A DNA stretch of 39,585 nucleotides from Microvirga zambiensis WSM3693 (GTDB lineage Bacteria > Pseudomonadota > Alphaproteobacteria > Rhizobiales > Beijerinckiaceae): positions 1 through 39,585 of the forward strand of contig NZ_JAERQD010000053.1 of assembly GCF_016735695.1 (NCBI RefSeq), written 5' to 3'. Shown here one piece after another: positions 24,679 through 32,943 of this stretch. The notes below the pieces were generated by a model that was given only the letters and a program-made list of their open reading frames with translations, was not told the DNA's origin and made no database searches. Position numbers and translations under genes: made by a program. Numbering within the stretch: the stretch's first letter is position 1; the number at the start of each line of letters is the position of its first letter.

Positions 24679-25122
24679 ATGAACATTGATGAACGCATCC
24701 TGCGGCTCGGCGAGTTAATCGGCGCCATGCCGATCCAGAAGAGCCCAACGCGATTGGCATTCGAGGCAAATTACGAGAAAATCGAGGGCGCGCTGGCGAA
24801 CGGAAACAAGTATGAAAGCATCTGCAGTTTCTTCGAGCAGCTAGAATTTGTCATAGCTCCGTCGACCCTCCGTCAGTACGTAAGAGAGGAGCGCGCGAAA
24901 AGGAAAAAGGCCGCAGACGCTAAAGTCACGGAGGAGACATCCGCACCCAAAGGCGACGAAAAGAGCAAAAGGAAGCGCAAGGATAATGCGGACGCAGCAC
25001 CCAAAGTAGATAAGAGACCGCACACAGACGCTGAGGAAACGCCAGCCGTCGGCACCCCTCCTGTTCAGCGTCTGCTGCCTGCAGCCCGTCCGCAGCCCGG
25101 CAAGATCCAGAGGTCATTCTGA
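24679..25122 (+). CDS. TraK-like oriT-binding protein
   Basis: This is a 147-residue protein. The N-terminal ~75 residues (FEANYEKIEGALANGNKYES, FEQLEFVIAPSTLRQYVREE) have the pattern of RP4 TraK and related helix-turn-helix proteins (a stretch of 'AL..G....I...L...G..S..T.R.YVRR' type). The C-terminal half is basic, low-complexity and presumably disordered (EKSKRKRKDN, AAPKVDKRPHTD). TraK of RP4 binds and bends oriT. GGAGAG lies upstream of ATG 24679. It is first in the rightward operon and its stop overlaps the next start by one base (TGATG). Confidence 0.65.
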   Translation: MNIDERILRLGELIGAMPIQKSPTRLAFEANYEKIEGALANGNKYESICSFFEQLEFVIAPSTLRQYVREERAKRKKAADAKVTEETSAPKGDEKSKRKRKDNADAAPKVDKRPHTDAEETPAVGTPPVQRLLPAARPQPGKIQRSF

Positions 25123-25847
25123 TGCTCTTAGTTAAGTCCACAGGTGAGAAGGGCGGCTGCGGCAAGAGCATTTTCGCGCAGATCCTCGCGTCATACTTCG
25201 GCATGAAGGAGTGGCGATGGAAAGGCATTGACACCGACCCGGTTAACCAGCAGTTCGGGACACTCGGTGAAGAGCGAGTGACGGGGTTTAACCTCCAGGC
25301 AAGCGGTCATTGGATTGACGCAGAGGTCGAGAAATTCGGCAATCTCGTTGGCGAGGCGATGCAATCTGGTGAAGTCGACGTGATTCTTGTCGATCTCGGA
25401 GCGGCGCAACTCGGACTGGTCGACAGGGCACTGAGGGACATCGGCCTGGACAGCTGGATTGGCCGCGGAATTACGGGGGTTTATGCGTACTCAATCGTTG
25501 AATCCAATCAGTCTTTGACGACGCTTGCGAACAATATGACCAATCTAGACGGTCGACAGGATGAGCATTGGCTCGTCGTTCGCAATGCCAAGGACGGTCC
25601 CCTCAACTCCTACAATAACAGCTCGTTCGTGCGCCCCCATCTGCTGAGCACTGGCGCTCACGAGATCGACGTGGAGGCATTTCCGAACCCATCGATCTTC
25701 AAGCGATGGGCAGAGTCTGGTCAGCTGATTGACGAGTTCGTTGCCAATAACCCCAGCTTCTCCGCGGGCTCGATGATGGCAACCTGGGCTAAGAAGATCT
25801 ATGATCAGCTCGATAGCTTCGGTCCCTTTCAGGGGGTGAAGCCGTGA
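25122..25847 (+). CDS. TraL-like ParA/MinD-family ATPase
   Basis: This is a 241-residue P-loop protein with a deviant Walker A, STGEKGGCGKSIFAQ (K10 and K15), as in the ParA/MinD and TraL group. DTDPVNQQFG and VDVILVDLGAAQ are the switch and Walker B regions. RP4 TraL, the second gene of the traKLM operon, has the same kind of motif. The role in transfer is not well known; ATP-dependent positioning of the relaxosome is plausible. It has no partition-type ParB partner nearby. Its last codons overlap the following gene by 4 nt (GTGA). Confidence 0.8.
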   Translation: MLLVKSTGEKGGCGKSIFAQILASYFGMKEWRWKGIDTDPVNQQFGTLGEERVTGFNLQASGHWIDAEVEKFGNLVGEAMQSGEVDVILVDLGAAQLGLVDRALRDIGLDSWIGRGITGVYAYSIVESNQSLTTLANNMTNLDGRQDEHWLVVRNAKDGPLNSYNNSSFVRPHLLSTGAHEIDVEAFPNPSIFKRWAESGQLIDEFVANNPSFSAGSMMATWAKKIYDQLDSFGPFQGVKP

Positions 25848-26488
25848 GCAGGTTAGGAGATGATCGGACACCGGTGACGCGGATCGATTATGTGGCGCGC
25901 GTGCTGGAAGGTCTGCAACCGTCCGAGGCGGCCCGGTATCATGCAATGCTGTCGGAGGCAGCCTTGCGTCATGGGCTGCACTCGGACGTCGATCGGGATC
26001 ATCCTGTCATTGGAGTGCTGGCGGAGATGACGCTTCACGGCACCAAAATGGCGAGTATCTTAGGGGAGATGAATGCGGTTGCTGCACGGTGTGAAAACAC
26101 CGTGCAGCAGAATAGGGATATCCTGCGTGAGTTCGACGCTCAAGCGTTCCAATTCCTAGATCGGATGAAGGCCGCTGAGCAGAATGCTCTGGACAAGATC
26201 TACGAGCCTTACAACGCCTTCAAGCAGAACGAGATCAAGCAACTCCTCGAGGGGCAGCGGGTCCGGTCGGTGGAACTCGACAAAAGAGCGGCGATGATGG
26301 TGGAAACCATGGCCAAGGAGCGGGTGAAAATGAACGAGGGAGTGCGCGCGGCAGAGATTAAAGCCGAGCAGCGGGAGATGGCCGCGCGTAAGCGCGAGGC
26401 CCTGGCCAGCCACATAATCATGAAGCCATTCGGGTGGGTGTTTGTCGGGATCTTCATCGCGTGGCTGCTGTCGAAGATCTTCGGATGA
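25844..26488 (+). CDS. TraM-like membrane-anchored coiled-coil protein
   Basis: This is a 214-residue protein. The N-terminal half contains helical segments (RIDYVARVLEGLQPSEAARY, HPVIGVLAEMTLHGTKMASI). The middle (~100-190) is a long charged coiled coil (FDAQAFQFLDRMKAAEQNAL, KRAAMMVETMAKERVKMNEG). A single C-terminal transmembrane helix follows (FGWVFVGIFIAWLLSKIFG). The fold plan and gene order fit RP4 TraM. It is predicted to be tail-anchored in the inner membrane, with the coiled coil in the cytoplasm. GTG 25844 lies inside the TraL-like stop. Confidence 0.7.
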   Translation: MSRLGDDRTPVTRIDYVARVLEGLQPSEAARYHAMLSEAALRHGLHSDVDRDHPVIGVLAEMTLHGTKMASILGEMNAVAARCENTVQQNRDILREFDAQAFQFLDRMKAAEQNALDKIYEPYNAFKQNEIKQLLEGQRVRSVELDKRAAMMVETMAKERVKMNEGVRAAEIKAEQREMAARKREALASHIIMKPFGWVFVGIFIAWLLSKIFG

Positions 26489-26499
26489 GGAGCGATGTT

Positions 26500-26814
26500 G
26501 TGAGTGCTGACGATGATGGTGTAATAGATGCCGGATTTGCCGATACGGTCAATCCTAAGCTCACTTCGTCAGAATTGTTGCATCTGACCGCAAAGATCGC
26601 CGCTGAGATCTATGTCGGTCGTGCGGGGGAGCCTGTAGGTCCGCGTAACGCTCAACGGACCTATGAAATTCACGATGCGGTCAACGAGGCCGCAGCCCTC
26701 CTGACAGTGGCCCTTACGCCATCCCTTGCCGCCGATAGCTATAGGATCGCGGCCGCGACCTACGGCGTGCCCTCGCTTCTGGATGCGGTTGCCGCAAACG
26801 AGAGGATAGACTAA
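26500..26814 (+). CDS. hypothetical protein, fourth gene of the tra operon
   Basis: This is a ~104-residue acidic protein with helices (SSELLHLTAKIAAEIYVG, EIHDAVNEAAALLTVALTPS). I prefer GTG 26500, with GAGGAG 7 nt upstream. ATG 26485 overlaps the previous stop codon (ATGA) and would add five residues. It is unrecognised. By position it belongs to the conjugation operon. A strong hairpin follows at 26858. Confidence 0.6.
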   Translation: MSADDDGVIDAGFADTVNPKLTSSELLHLTAKIAAEIYVGRAGEPVGPRNAQRTYEIHDAVNEAAALLTVALTPSLAADSYRIAAATYGVPSLLDAVAANERID

Positions 26815-26857
26815 CCGCATGGGTGGGGCCCAGGATTTGAGTGGCGCTCATGAGAAA

Positions 26858-26887
26858 AGAGCGGGGGCGCGATGGCGCCCCCGCTCT
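26858..26887 (-). terminator. 13-bp perfect hairpin, probable terminator
   Basis: AGAGCGGGGGCGC (26858-26870) pairs with GCGCCCCCGCTCT (26875-26887) across a GATG loop, a perfect 13-bp stem. On the minus strand it is followed by TTTTC, so it looks like a terminator for the leftward autotransporter relic. It also ends the rightward tra operon 44 nt after the last stop, although no U-tract follows in that direction. Confidence 0.75.
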
Positions 26888-27036
26888 AGAGAGTGACAAG
26901 GCGATGGTGGTCGTTTTGACGGGTGTCTCAAGCTCCTTGCTGCCTCGGGAATGGCCACCTCATGAACAAGACTTCGGGGATTGAAGGCTGCACAATGGCC
27001 GACGATCGGTGCAGTCCCAGCATTCTGATCATGCCA

Positions 27037-28150
27037 TCACCATGTGTTCCGCATGCCGAGATTGCCCACGATCGTGTCGCGATCCGGACCGTTGAGATTG
27101 GTCGTGTAATCGGCCACCGCGAACAGGCTCACATTCTGCGTCAATGTCGCCACGACGCCGGCTCCGACCTCGAGCGCGGTCGCCCCGAACGACGCCGGCA
27201 GCCCCACGCTGCTGAACCGCGTCCGGTCGGTGGCATCGAAGCCGTGCCAGAGGTTGACCTTCAGATAGGGCCGCCACGTGGTCGAACCGTCCTGGAACGT
27301 GCCCTGCAGCCGTGCACCGATCCGTCCGGTTCGAACCCCACATGCTGCCAGATGATCTGCGCCTGCGGCTCGAGCGAGATCTTGTCGGTGAGCCAGAACC
27401 GATAGCCGCCCTCGAGCGAGGCGATGGTGGAGTGGCCTTCGAAATCAATCCCGACGCCTCGGTTGGAGCGCGGCTCGCCATCGAGCCAGGAATGCATCAG
27501 CACGCCGTCGAGATACCAGCCCTGCGGTCCGACATGGGTCCAGTACAGTCCCAGGCTCGTCGCATCCATCGGCACCGAGCCGCTGGCGAAGCGGCGCTGG
27601 CCCAGCGCGAAGCCGCGCACGTCGCCATCGGCCTCAGCATGACCGACGAACAGGGCGAAATGGTCGCGATGCCCTGCCCAGGTCTCGGCAGCGCCGACAT
27701 CCATGCCAGCCTGGAAGCCGAAGAGATGGCCGTCGAATTCCGGCGCCTGAGGCCCGCCGCGGTGGAATTCGGACTTCGAGCTGAAGACCGGCCCCGGGCG
27801 ATCGGGAAACCGCCGTTCTTGGTCAGAAGGCTCTGCTCGCCCTGACGCTCATGGAAGGTGCCGAGGATTTCCAGGCCGATGAAGCGGGCCAGTTCCGGCA
27901 GTCCGGCATAGACGACCGCCTCGGGCCGGAAGAACGGCACGGGTCCCGGACCGGGAGACGGCGGTGTCGGTCCCGGTATGGGCGGCTGTGGTTCAGGCTG
28001 CGGATCGGGGATCGGCGGCTCGGGAGGCACCGGACCGGCGGTATTACGCAAATACCAGTTGTTCTCCCTGCCAGGTGTCACACCGCCGCGAAACAGAAGA
28101 TATTCGTAGGGACCGGCCGCAACGGGCCGGACAGTACGAATGTTCCTGAC
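27037..28150 (-). pseudogene. frameshifted autotransporter, passenger end and beta-barrel
   Basis: Three minus-strand frames together read as the C-terminal part of an AidA/pertactin-type autotransporter. The first frame reads VAAGPYEYLLFRGGVTPG, then ENNWYLRNT, then a Pro-rich linker and VVYAGLPELARFIGLEILGT. A second frame (about 27330-27700) continues with barrel strands (DFEGHSTIASLEGGYRFW, QPQAQIIWQHV-type). A third (27037-27310) ends TTNLNGPDRDTIVGNLG, then MRNTW and stop. The order follows the family, but at least two frameshifts (near 27700-27800 and 27310-27330) separate the parts. The N-terminal passenger is missing upstream of about 28150. Inactive remnant. Confidence 0.8.
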
Positions 28151-28390
28151 GGCGTCATGCCGCCCCGATCGGCGTAATCGGACGTCCGGTCCATGTCTTC
28201 CATGAGACGGACGAGCGCGGCGTCATGGCGGCTGTCGTTCCCCTCTCGCGCCTCCCGGTTATCCCTGTGGGACGCATCCACACCCAACCTCCAGCAATTG
28301 GGGGCAAGGCGTTCCTACCTCTTCATGTCACTCCCGCAGCAGCCCCTATCGGCGATAGTCAGGCATGGGATATGAGTGGGATTGGCAGTG

Positions 28391-28684
28391 ATGAACCGTC
28401 TACTGATAATTTTGGCAGTTGCAGGATGGGGGCTCTGCGGGTTCTTCTTTCTGGAAAGCCGCTCGGGATCCGGGGCGCGGGCTGAGGTCGCTCGCTTGAC
28501 CCAAGCCGTTCGAACGGCCGAGGCGGACCGCGATGCGCTTGCTGCAGAGTTAGATCAATTCAAAGAGGCACATCAGGATCTGAGGCATGTGGAAAGGCGG
28601 GTCGCTTCCACGACCGAGGAACTGAAACATCTCGAGTATCTTCGAGCTCGGGTCAGCGGCGAGATTGACGCATTACGCCCCTAA
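28391..28684 (+). CDS. membrane-anchored coiled-coil protein
   Basis: This is a 97-residue protein. An N-terminal hydrophobic helix (MNRLLIILAVAGWGLCGFFF) is a signal anchor. It is followed by a continuous charged coiled coil (EVARLTQAVRTAEADRDALA, KEAHQDLRHVERRVASTTEE). The coiled coil would lie in the periplasm. ATG 28391 is preferred over an in-frame TTG/GTG at 28376 because the hydrophobic helix starts there. No clear ribosome site and no recognised family. Confidence 0.6.
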   Translation: MNRLLIILAVAGWGLCGFFFLESRSGSGARAEVARLTQAVRTAEADRDALAAELDQFKEAHQDLRHVERRVASTTEELKHLEYLRARVSGEIDALRP

Positions 28685-29213
28685 GCGCTCTGTCCGCCCC
28701 ATTCATCCTCTCATGCCGTTGGAAGAGCGAAATGAGCGAACCAAGGCCGTTGTATCCGCTCCGCGGCTCAGACCATCTGGCCTAAGTGACAGCCTGAACG
28801 TCCGGCTCGATCCTTAGAACGCGGTTGCGCTTGAGAATGGGGAGCCGATCTGACGGCGACGATGGGGCGACTGGTTCGATTTGGCAGGCGCCAGGGCCGG
28901 ACGCATACACCTTCAGCAACGGAATGTTTACGCAGCCCATTCACCATCATTCGGCCGGGCGCGTTGCGTATCAGCCCGAACCGACGCGGAGCCCTTACTC
29001 TCCGCTGGACGCCCTGGTCGAGACTGAGGCAATGCTCGACCGGGGCGTTTCGTTCAGGGCGAGCCTCAAAGCAAACAAACCCATCCTTCCTGGACATTGT
29101 GGCTCAACCCATCAGGTTTATTTTTGCGCACGTGGCTCAGGGCGTCATCTATTAATGCCACGGCACTCTGGCTGGAGATGTGCGTGAACAGCGTCTTGGC
29201 AGTCAGAGCGCTC
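28685..29213. other. gene-free stretch
   Basis: These ~530 bp carry overlapping frames of up to 120 codons on both strands, none with a recognisable domain or a ribosome site. The 3' end of the LuxR-type gene lies on the right side. No repeats or terminators stood out. Confidence 0.4.
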
Positions 29214-29981
29214 TCAAGAATCTGCATACGTACGAGGGGCAGGCGTCATACGATCGGACGCCCACATCGCGGCCTGGGTCCGGTTGGCTGCCCCGATCTT
29301 GCGCAGGATCGCCTTCACGTGAACCTTGATCGTCGACTCGGTGACATCGAATTGACGGGCGATGACTTTGTTCGGCTCCCCATTCATGATGCCGCGAAGG
29401 ACGTCGGCCTCACGGGGGGAGAGCTTGCTGACCCGAGCATCCACCACCTTCGGACCCGGATCAGCCGCCTGACGCTGCTGTTCCTGGTGCGCCGATGCCG
29501 CCCCGAGCAAAGAAGCGAGCATAGTCGACGGGATAACGGCTTCGCCCAATGCCACCAGCTTGAGCAACCTGACCAGCACGTCCGGTGCCGAAGCCGTCGA
29601 GCAGAATCCGTCGGCTCCTGCCTCCCGTGCCGCCATTACGGTGCTGATGTCGAAGGCCTCAGCAAGCACGGCAACCCGGGCCTTTGGGAACTGCTCCCTG
29701 AAGCGGGTAATGGAATCCAGGGTTTCGCTGATTGCGGGGGAAGCTTCGACGATGCCGAGAGCGGGGTGACTTTCAGATGCGACATCGGAGATGAGGAAAC
29801 CCTGGTCCGAGAGCAGGCCCTCAAGGCCGACCCGCAGGATGACGGTCCTCGTTGCGAGGACCGTCTTGATTGCCAGGCTCTCGCCTTGCCCATGCCCATG
29901 GCCGTTTCCCGTAGTGCTGCCCGCGCCGTTCACCTCAGCCCCCAATGTCCGGAGAAGTATGGTTACCGAAAGGTTAACCAC
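29214..29981 (-). CDS. LuxR/NarL-family regulator with degenerate receiver
   Basis: This is a 255-residue transcription regulator. The C-terminal DNA-binding domain is typical: LSPREADVLRGIMNGEPNKV, then IARQFDVTESTIKVHVKAIL and RKIGAANRTQAA. The N-terminal ~125 residues have the length and strand pattern of a receiver (TRTVILRVGLEGLLSDQGF, KARVAVLAEAFD, AGADGFCSTASA). The phospho-acceptor region reads ALGIVEASPAISE, without the usual Asp, and the acidic pair near the start is also missing. It is probably not controlled by phosphorylation. The GTG at 29981 is used; the first ~35 residues, including GNGHGHGQGE, are of low complexity and the true start may be further in. Confidence 0.8.
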   Translation of the reverse strand: MVNLSVTILLRTLGAEVNGAGSTTGNGHGHGQGESLAIKTVLATRTVILRVGLEGLLSDQGFLISDVASESHPALGIVEASPAISETLDSITRFREQFPKARVAVLAEAFDISTVMAAREAGADGFCSTASAPDVLVRLLKLVALGEAVIPSTMLASLLGAASAHQEQQRQAADPGPKVVDARVSKLSPREADVLRGIMNGEPNKVIARQFDVTESTIKVHVKAILRKIGAANRTQAAMWASDRMTPAPRTYADS

Positions 29982-30173
29982 TGATAGTTCTAGTACTTTA
30001 ATCCTGTCGGATGGCTACTATCCTTTGGGGGTAGGCGCCTGCCAGCTCACAAGATGTCCCGCGTTGTGGCTTCCGAGTTGTCGAGATGATCGGAGCGGCC
30101 AGAAGCCCGAGGACGCCCGCGGCCGCCGCCGCTAAGATCCGAGCCCTGGAATCAGGACGGAGCCCCTCGCGTC

Positions 30174-30820
30174 TGCAATCTCTACAGCGTCCACACCCCC
30201 AGGCGATGATCCGGCAGACCTTCAACGTCGACCGGGACAACGCCGGCAATCTTCCGCCTCTGCCCGGGATCTTCCCTGACCAGATGGCACCGGTGGTGCG
30301 GATCCATCATGGCGAGCGCGAGCTGCTGCAGATGCGGTGGGGCTTCCCGCCACCGCCGAAGGTCGGCAACCAGCCGGTCACCAACGTCCGCAACGTCGCC
30401 TCGCCGTTCTGGCGGGCCTGGCTCAAGCCGCAATACCGCTGCCTGGTGCCCCTGACATCCTTCAGCGAGTACGGGGACACGAAGCCGCGCAAGACGCCAA
30501 TCTGGCTCGCCCTGTCGAAGGAACGGCCTCCGGCGGCCTTCGCCGGCATCTGGCGGCCCTGGACCGGCGTGCGCGGCACCAAGGCCGACTCGACCGAAGG
30601 TGAGCACCTGCTCTATTCCTTCCTGACCTCGGAGCCGAACGGAATCGTCGGGCCGATCCATCCCAAAGCGATGCCAGTGATCCTGACGACGCCCGAGGAA
30701 TACGAGACCTGGCTGACCGGGCCGACGGAGAAAGCATTGAAGCTGCAGCGCCCCCTTCCTGACGACATGCTCGAGATCGTCGCCGAAGGCCAGCGATCAG
30801 ACCAGCCGGAGGCGGCGTAG
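30174..30820 (+). pseudogene. SRAP (YedK/HMCES-type) gene with catalytic Cys out of frame
   Basis: From 30200 on the frame encodes an SRAP-domain protein, which normally crosslinks to abasic sites in single-stranded DNA. Seen are GNLPPLPGIFPDQMAPVVRI, TNVRNVASPFWRAWL, FSEYGD (the active-site Glu) and IHPKAMPVILTT (the active-site His). The family start M-C-N-L-Y-S, with Cys2 as nucleophile, appears as CNLYSV at 30174 in the +1 frame. It is separated from the rest by a shift at a run of five C (30196-30200). The codon before the Cys is GTC, not a start. An alternative start in the main frame (ATG 30206) would lack the Cys. It looks inactivated. Confidence 0.75.
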
Positions 30821-30853
30821 AGCTCGCGGGTATTTGCAATACTCTCCAGCGAG

Positions 30854-30972
30854 CTAGAGGAAGAAGTCACCTTCACGAGTGTTGAGACGGCCTTCACCAT
30901 GATGGCGAGATCCGCTTTTCCGTCGCCATTCACGGCGCCGTAAACGAGGATACGAACGTATCTCTGAGACAT
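30854..30972 (-). pseudogene. RTX-type protein C-terminal scrap
   Basis: YGAVNGDGKADLAIMVKAVS followed by TLV, then KGDFFL and a stop in the next frame, is the typical C-terminal end of RTX/hemolysin-type calcium-binding exported proteins (NGDGKADFAI ... SLxxxDFIL). A one-base shift at about 30877 separates the last six residues. Only the final ~40 residues remain. Confidence 0.55.
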
Positions 30973-31069
30973 CGTATATCGAAGCCGATGTGAACGGAGA
31001 GCTACCTCAATCTTTAACCGCGGCGGGGCCAGGCAGGTGCATGCTCGGCCCTATTTTACCTTGAGATTT

Positions 31070-31447
31070 CTACTCAACTGCAATCGCTTTGAGCGCCCGT
31101 CTGACAGCTACCTTGGCAGCTTCAATGTGTCCTGCAGCCAGCAGTTCATCGACGATCCTGAGAGCCATGACGGCGTCGGGCCTCCGTTCTGCATTTGTTG
31201 GAACGGCGGACACACTTGACCCTGCCGCACCAGCAAGATCGTCGCTTTGGCCCAGAAGATAGGCCGGATTGCACTTGAGTACGGCTGCGAGGCTCGCGAG
31301 GGCATCCTCATCTGGCTGTTGGGTGCGGCCCGTGATGATGTCCTGAATGAATCCGGCTTCGAAGCCCGCTTCCAGGGAGGCACGGCGCCACGAGATCTTG
31401 AGCGCACTCACCCTTTCTCCGATGCGCTCGTTCAAGATCGCGTTCAC
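31070..31447 (-). CDS. Xre-family helix-turn-helix regulator
   Basis: This is a 125-residue DNA-binding protein. The Xre/cI-like domain covers residues ~6-65 (RIGERVSALKISWRRASLEA, FIQDIITGRTQQPDEDALAS, LAAVLKCNPAYLLGQ). The C-terminal half is helical (ALRIVDELLAAGHIEAAKVA). GTG 31447 is chosen because AAAGGAG lies 6 nt upstream; the frame stays open to 31555 without support. It is a plausible autoregulator or phage/element repressor. No obvious target operon adjoins it. Confidence 0.85.
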   Translation of the reverse strand: MNAILNERIGERVSALKISWRRASLEAGFEAGFIQDIITGRTQQPDEDALASLAAVLKCNPAYLLGQSDDLAGAAGSSVSAVPTNAERRPDAVMALRIVDELLAAGHIEAAKVAVRRALKAIAVE

Positions 31448-31722
31448 GGTTGGCTCCTTTGGGTGAAGTCGTGACCAAAAGCCAAAAGGCGGGAAGGCGG
31501 TACATCCGCGCGCTTCCCACCTACCTCTCGGCTCTACCCATCTTCGGCTAGACATAGTTAATTGGGCGTTAATTCACCTGCCGGAGGCAAAGGCAGCATC
31601 GGATCCATCGAGCGCTGCGAACCTAATTATTCGATGGTTCTCGAATCGACGTGGCTGACCGTGTCGACCTAAAGGATAAGCGGTCCAAGTACCCGCACTA
31701 GGCCCGGGATTACCACCCGCTG

Positions 31723-32086
31723 CTAGGCCACTAGTGACGGGTGCCGGTGATCGTCCGGCGAGGGGTGGCGAAGAGGGATCTTCTCACGATCCGGCAGTGC
31801 ATTGAATCGTCTGCTCCGCTCACGCTGCGTGGGCTGAACTGCCTTATGACCTTCCGCCACAATCTGGAGTGCAGCATGCGGCAAGGGACATTTCGGCTTC
31901 AACGCCTCTTCGACTGATGCAGTAAGCCTGGTTTCAAACTCTTTCGGTGTCGTCAAGATCACAGACATTGCCTTAGGATGGATGGGCTAGATGACACTAT
32001 CGGTTCCGTAGCCAGAAACGAAAACAGCATGTGTTCCCCTTCGGCGGGATCTGCCTTCGTCCCTCGAATGCCCTTCCACTGACATG
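31723..32086 (-). pseudogene. second SRAP relic, C-terminal half
   Basis: Reading leftwards, WKGIRGTKADPAEGEHMLFS and FLATEP (about 32065-31990), then after a frameshift PIHPKAMSVILTTPKEFETR and PLPHAALQIVAEGHKAVQP (about 31986-31830), match the C-terminal half of the SRAP protein at 30174-30820 in order. The first half, including the catalytic Cys, is gone. The frameshift falls just before the active-site His. Translation may begin at ATG 31968, but the product would be only a tail fragment. Confidence 0.75.
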
Positions 32087-32099
32087 GCAGCTACCCCCC

Positions 32100-32276
32100 T
32101 TACTGGGTTCCTGGAGGCGGAACATAGGGCACGTCGTCAGGCTCAGGATCCCCGTGATCAGATAGGGTGCCGTCTTCGGGAACGGGATCAAGCTCCGGAA
32201 GCTCGGGTAAGCGAGCCGGCTCCGGCAATATGGGATCGTCCGGCTTCGGATCCCGTGGATCTGGGCTGCCAACCAT
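32100..32276 (-). CDS. small Pro/Asp/Glu-rich protein
   Basis: This is a 58-residue acidic protein, MVGSPDPRDPKPDDPILPEP, then PELPELDPVPEDG and DDVPYVPPPGTQ. Repeated P-x-D/E-P units suggest an extended, disordered chain. ATG 32276 has GGAG 6 nt upstream. The frame is open to 32315. Function unknown. Confidence 0.5.
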   Translation of the reverse strand: MVGSPDPRDPKPDDPILPEPARLPELPELDPVPEDGTLSDHGDPEPDDVPYVPPPGTQ

Positions 32277-32542
32277 TTTGCACTCCATAAAAGCTGTCTC
32301 AGAGGAAGCGTTCACTTAGGCGACAGTTCCCTCGTGCTCACGGAAGAGGAAAGCTCCTTGGAAGGACTGGCTGATCCAGATTCCCTCTAGCCATAGGAAT
32401 CCTCTCCAGCCCAGCCTCGCTCGAAGCGAGGGGAGACATGTGGCTATTTCGCACATCTCTGAGGACGTGGTGACCTTCCCACTGACCGCGGCTGCCCGCA
32501 TACTTCGTCTTGTCCGGCAACTCGCGTGGGAGCGGCAGTGTG

Positions 32543-32770
32543 ATGATCGAGACGTTCAAACGGATCGACGATCAGACGATGGGTTTGGTGCGGGAGTTCG
32601 CCCGTCAGTACGGGTGCTCCGATGAGGTCGCGCTGAAGTTCCTGCTGAAGGTCGGAAAGTACCCGCAGGGCACTGATGAAGACGACGAGGCCTATGCGGC
32701 GCGGCTTGAGAGGACGCCCGATCCGGACGTGGTGGCTCGTCGTGGTTTTGAAGCCGCGAATGACCAGTAA
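32543..32770 (+). CDS. small hypothetical protein
   Basis: This is a 75-residue soluble protein: MIETFKRIDDQTMGLVREFA, then QYGCSDEVALKFLLKVGKYP and an acidic segment (GTDEDDEAYAARLER). ATG 32543 follows GGGAG at about -14, while a GTG further upstream is possible. It looks like a compact helical domain; no family is recognised. It lies 173 nt before the hemolysin III gene. Confidence 0.5.
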   Translation: MIETFKRIDDQTMGLVREFARQYGCSDEVALKFLLKVGKYPQGTDEDDEAYAARLERTPDPDVVARRGFEAANDQ

Positions 32771-32943
32771 GGTGTGAGGGTCGAAAGTTCGGCCCCGGTG
32801 GGGATTTCTACCACTACGGGGCGACGGCCCCGGGTTCGCTGATCCGAGTGTGCGGGGGCGGACACTACTGTGCCAGAGCCTGCCCGCGTCTTTCCTCATT
32901 TGACAGGTACCCCTCGGCAGCAAACTGCCGTAGGGGATGAATC

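Noticed and set aside
25122..25847. ParA of a plasmid partition locus
   Set aside because: No ParB-like gene follows; the flanking TraK- and TraM-like genes and the RP4 order favour TraL.
28825..29187. 120-codon frame between the coiled-coil and LuxR-type genes
   Set aside because: Product has no domain-like pattern and no ribosome site; other frames in the same stretch are equally long.
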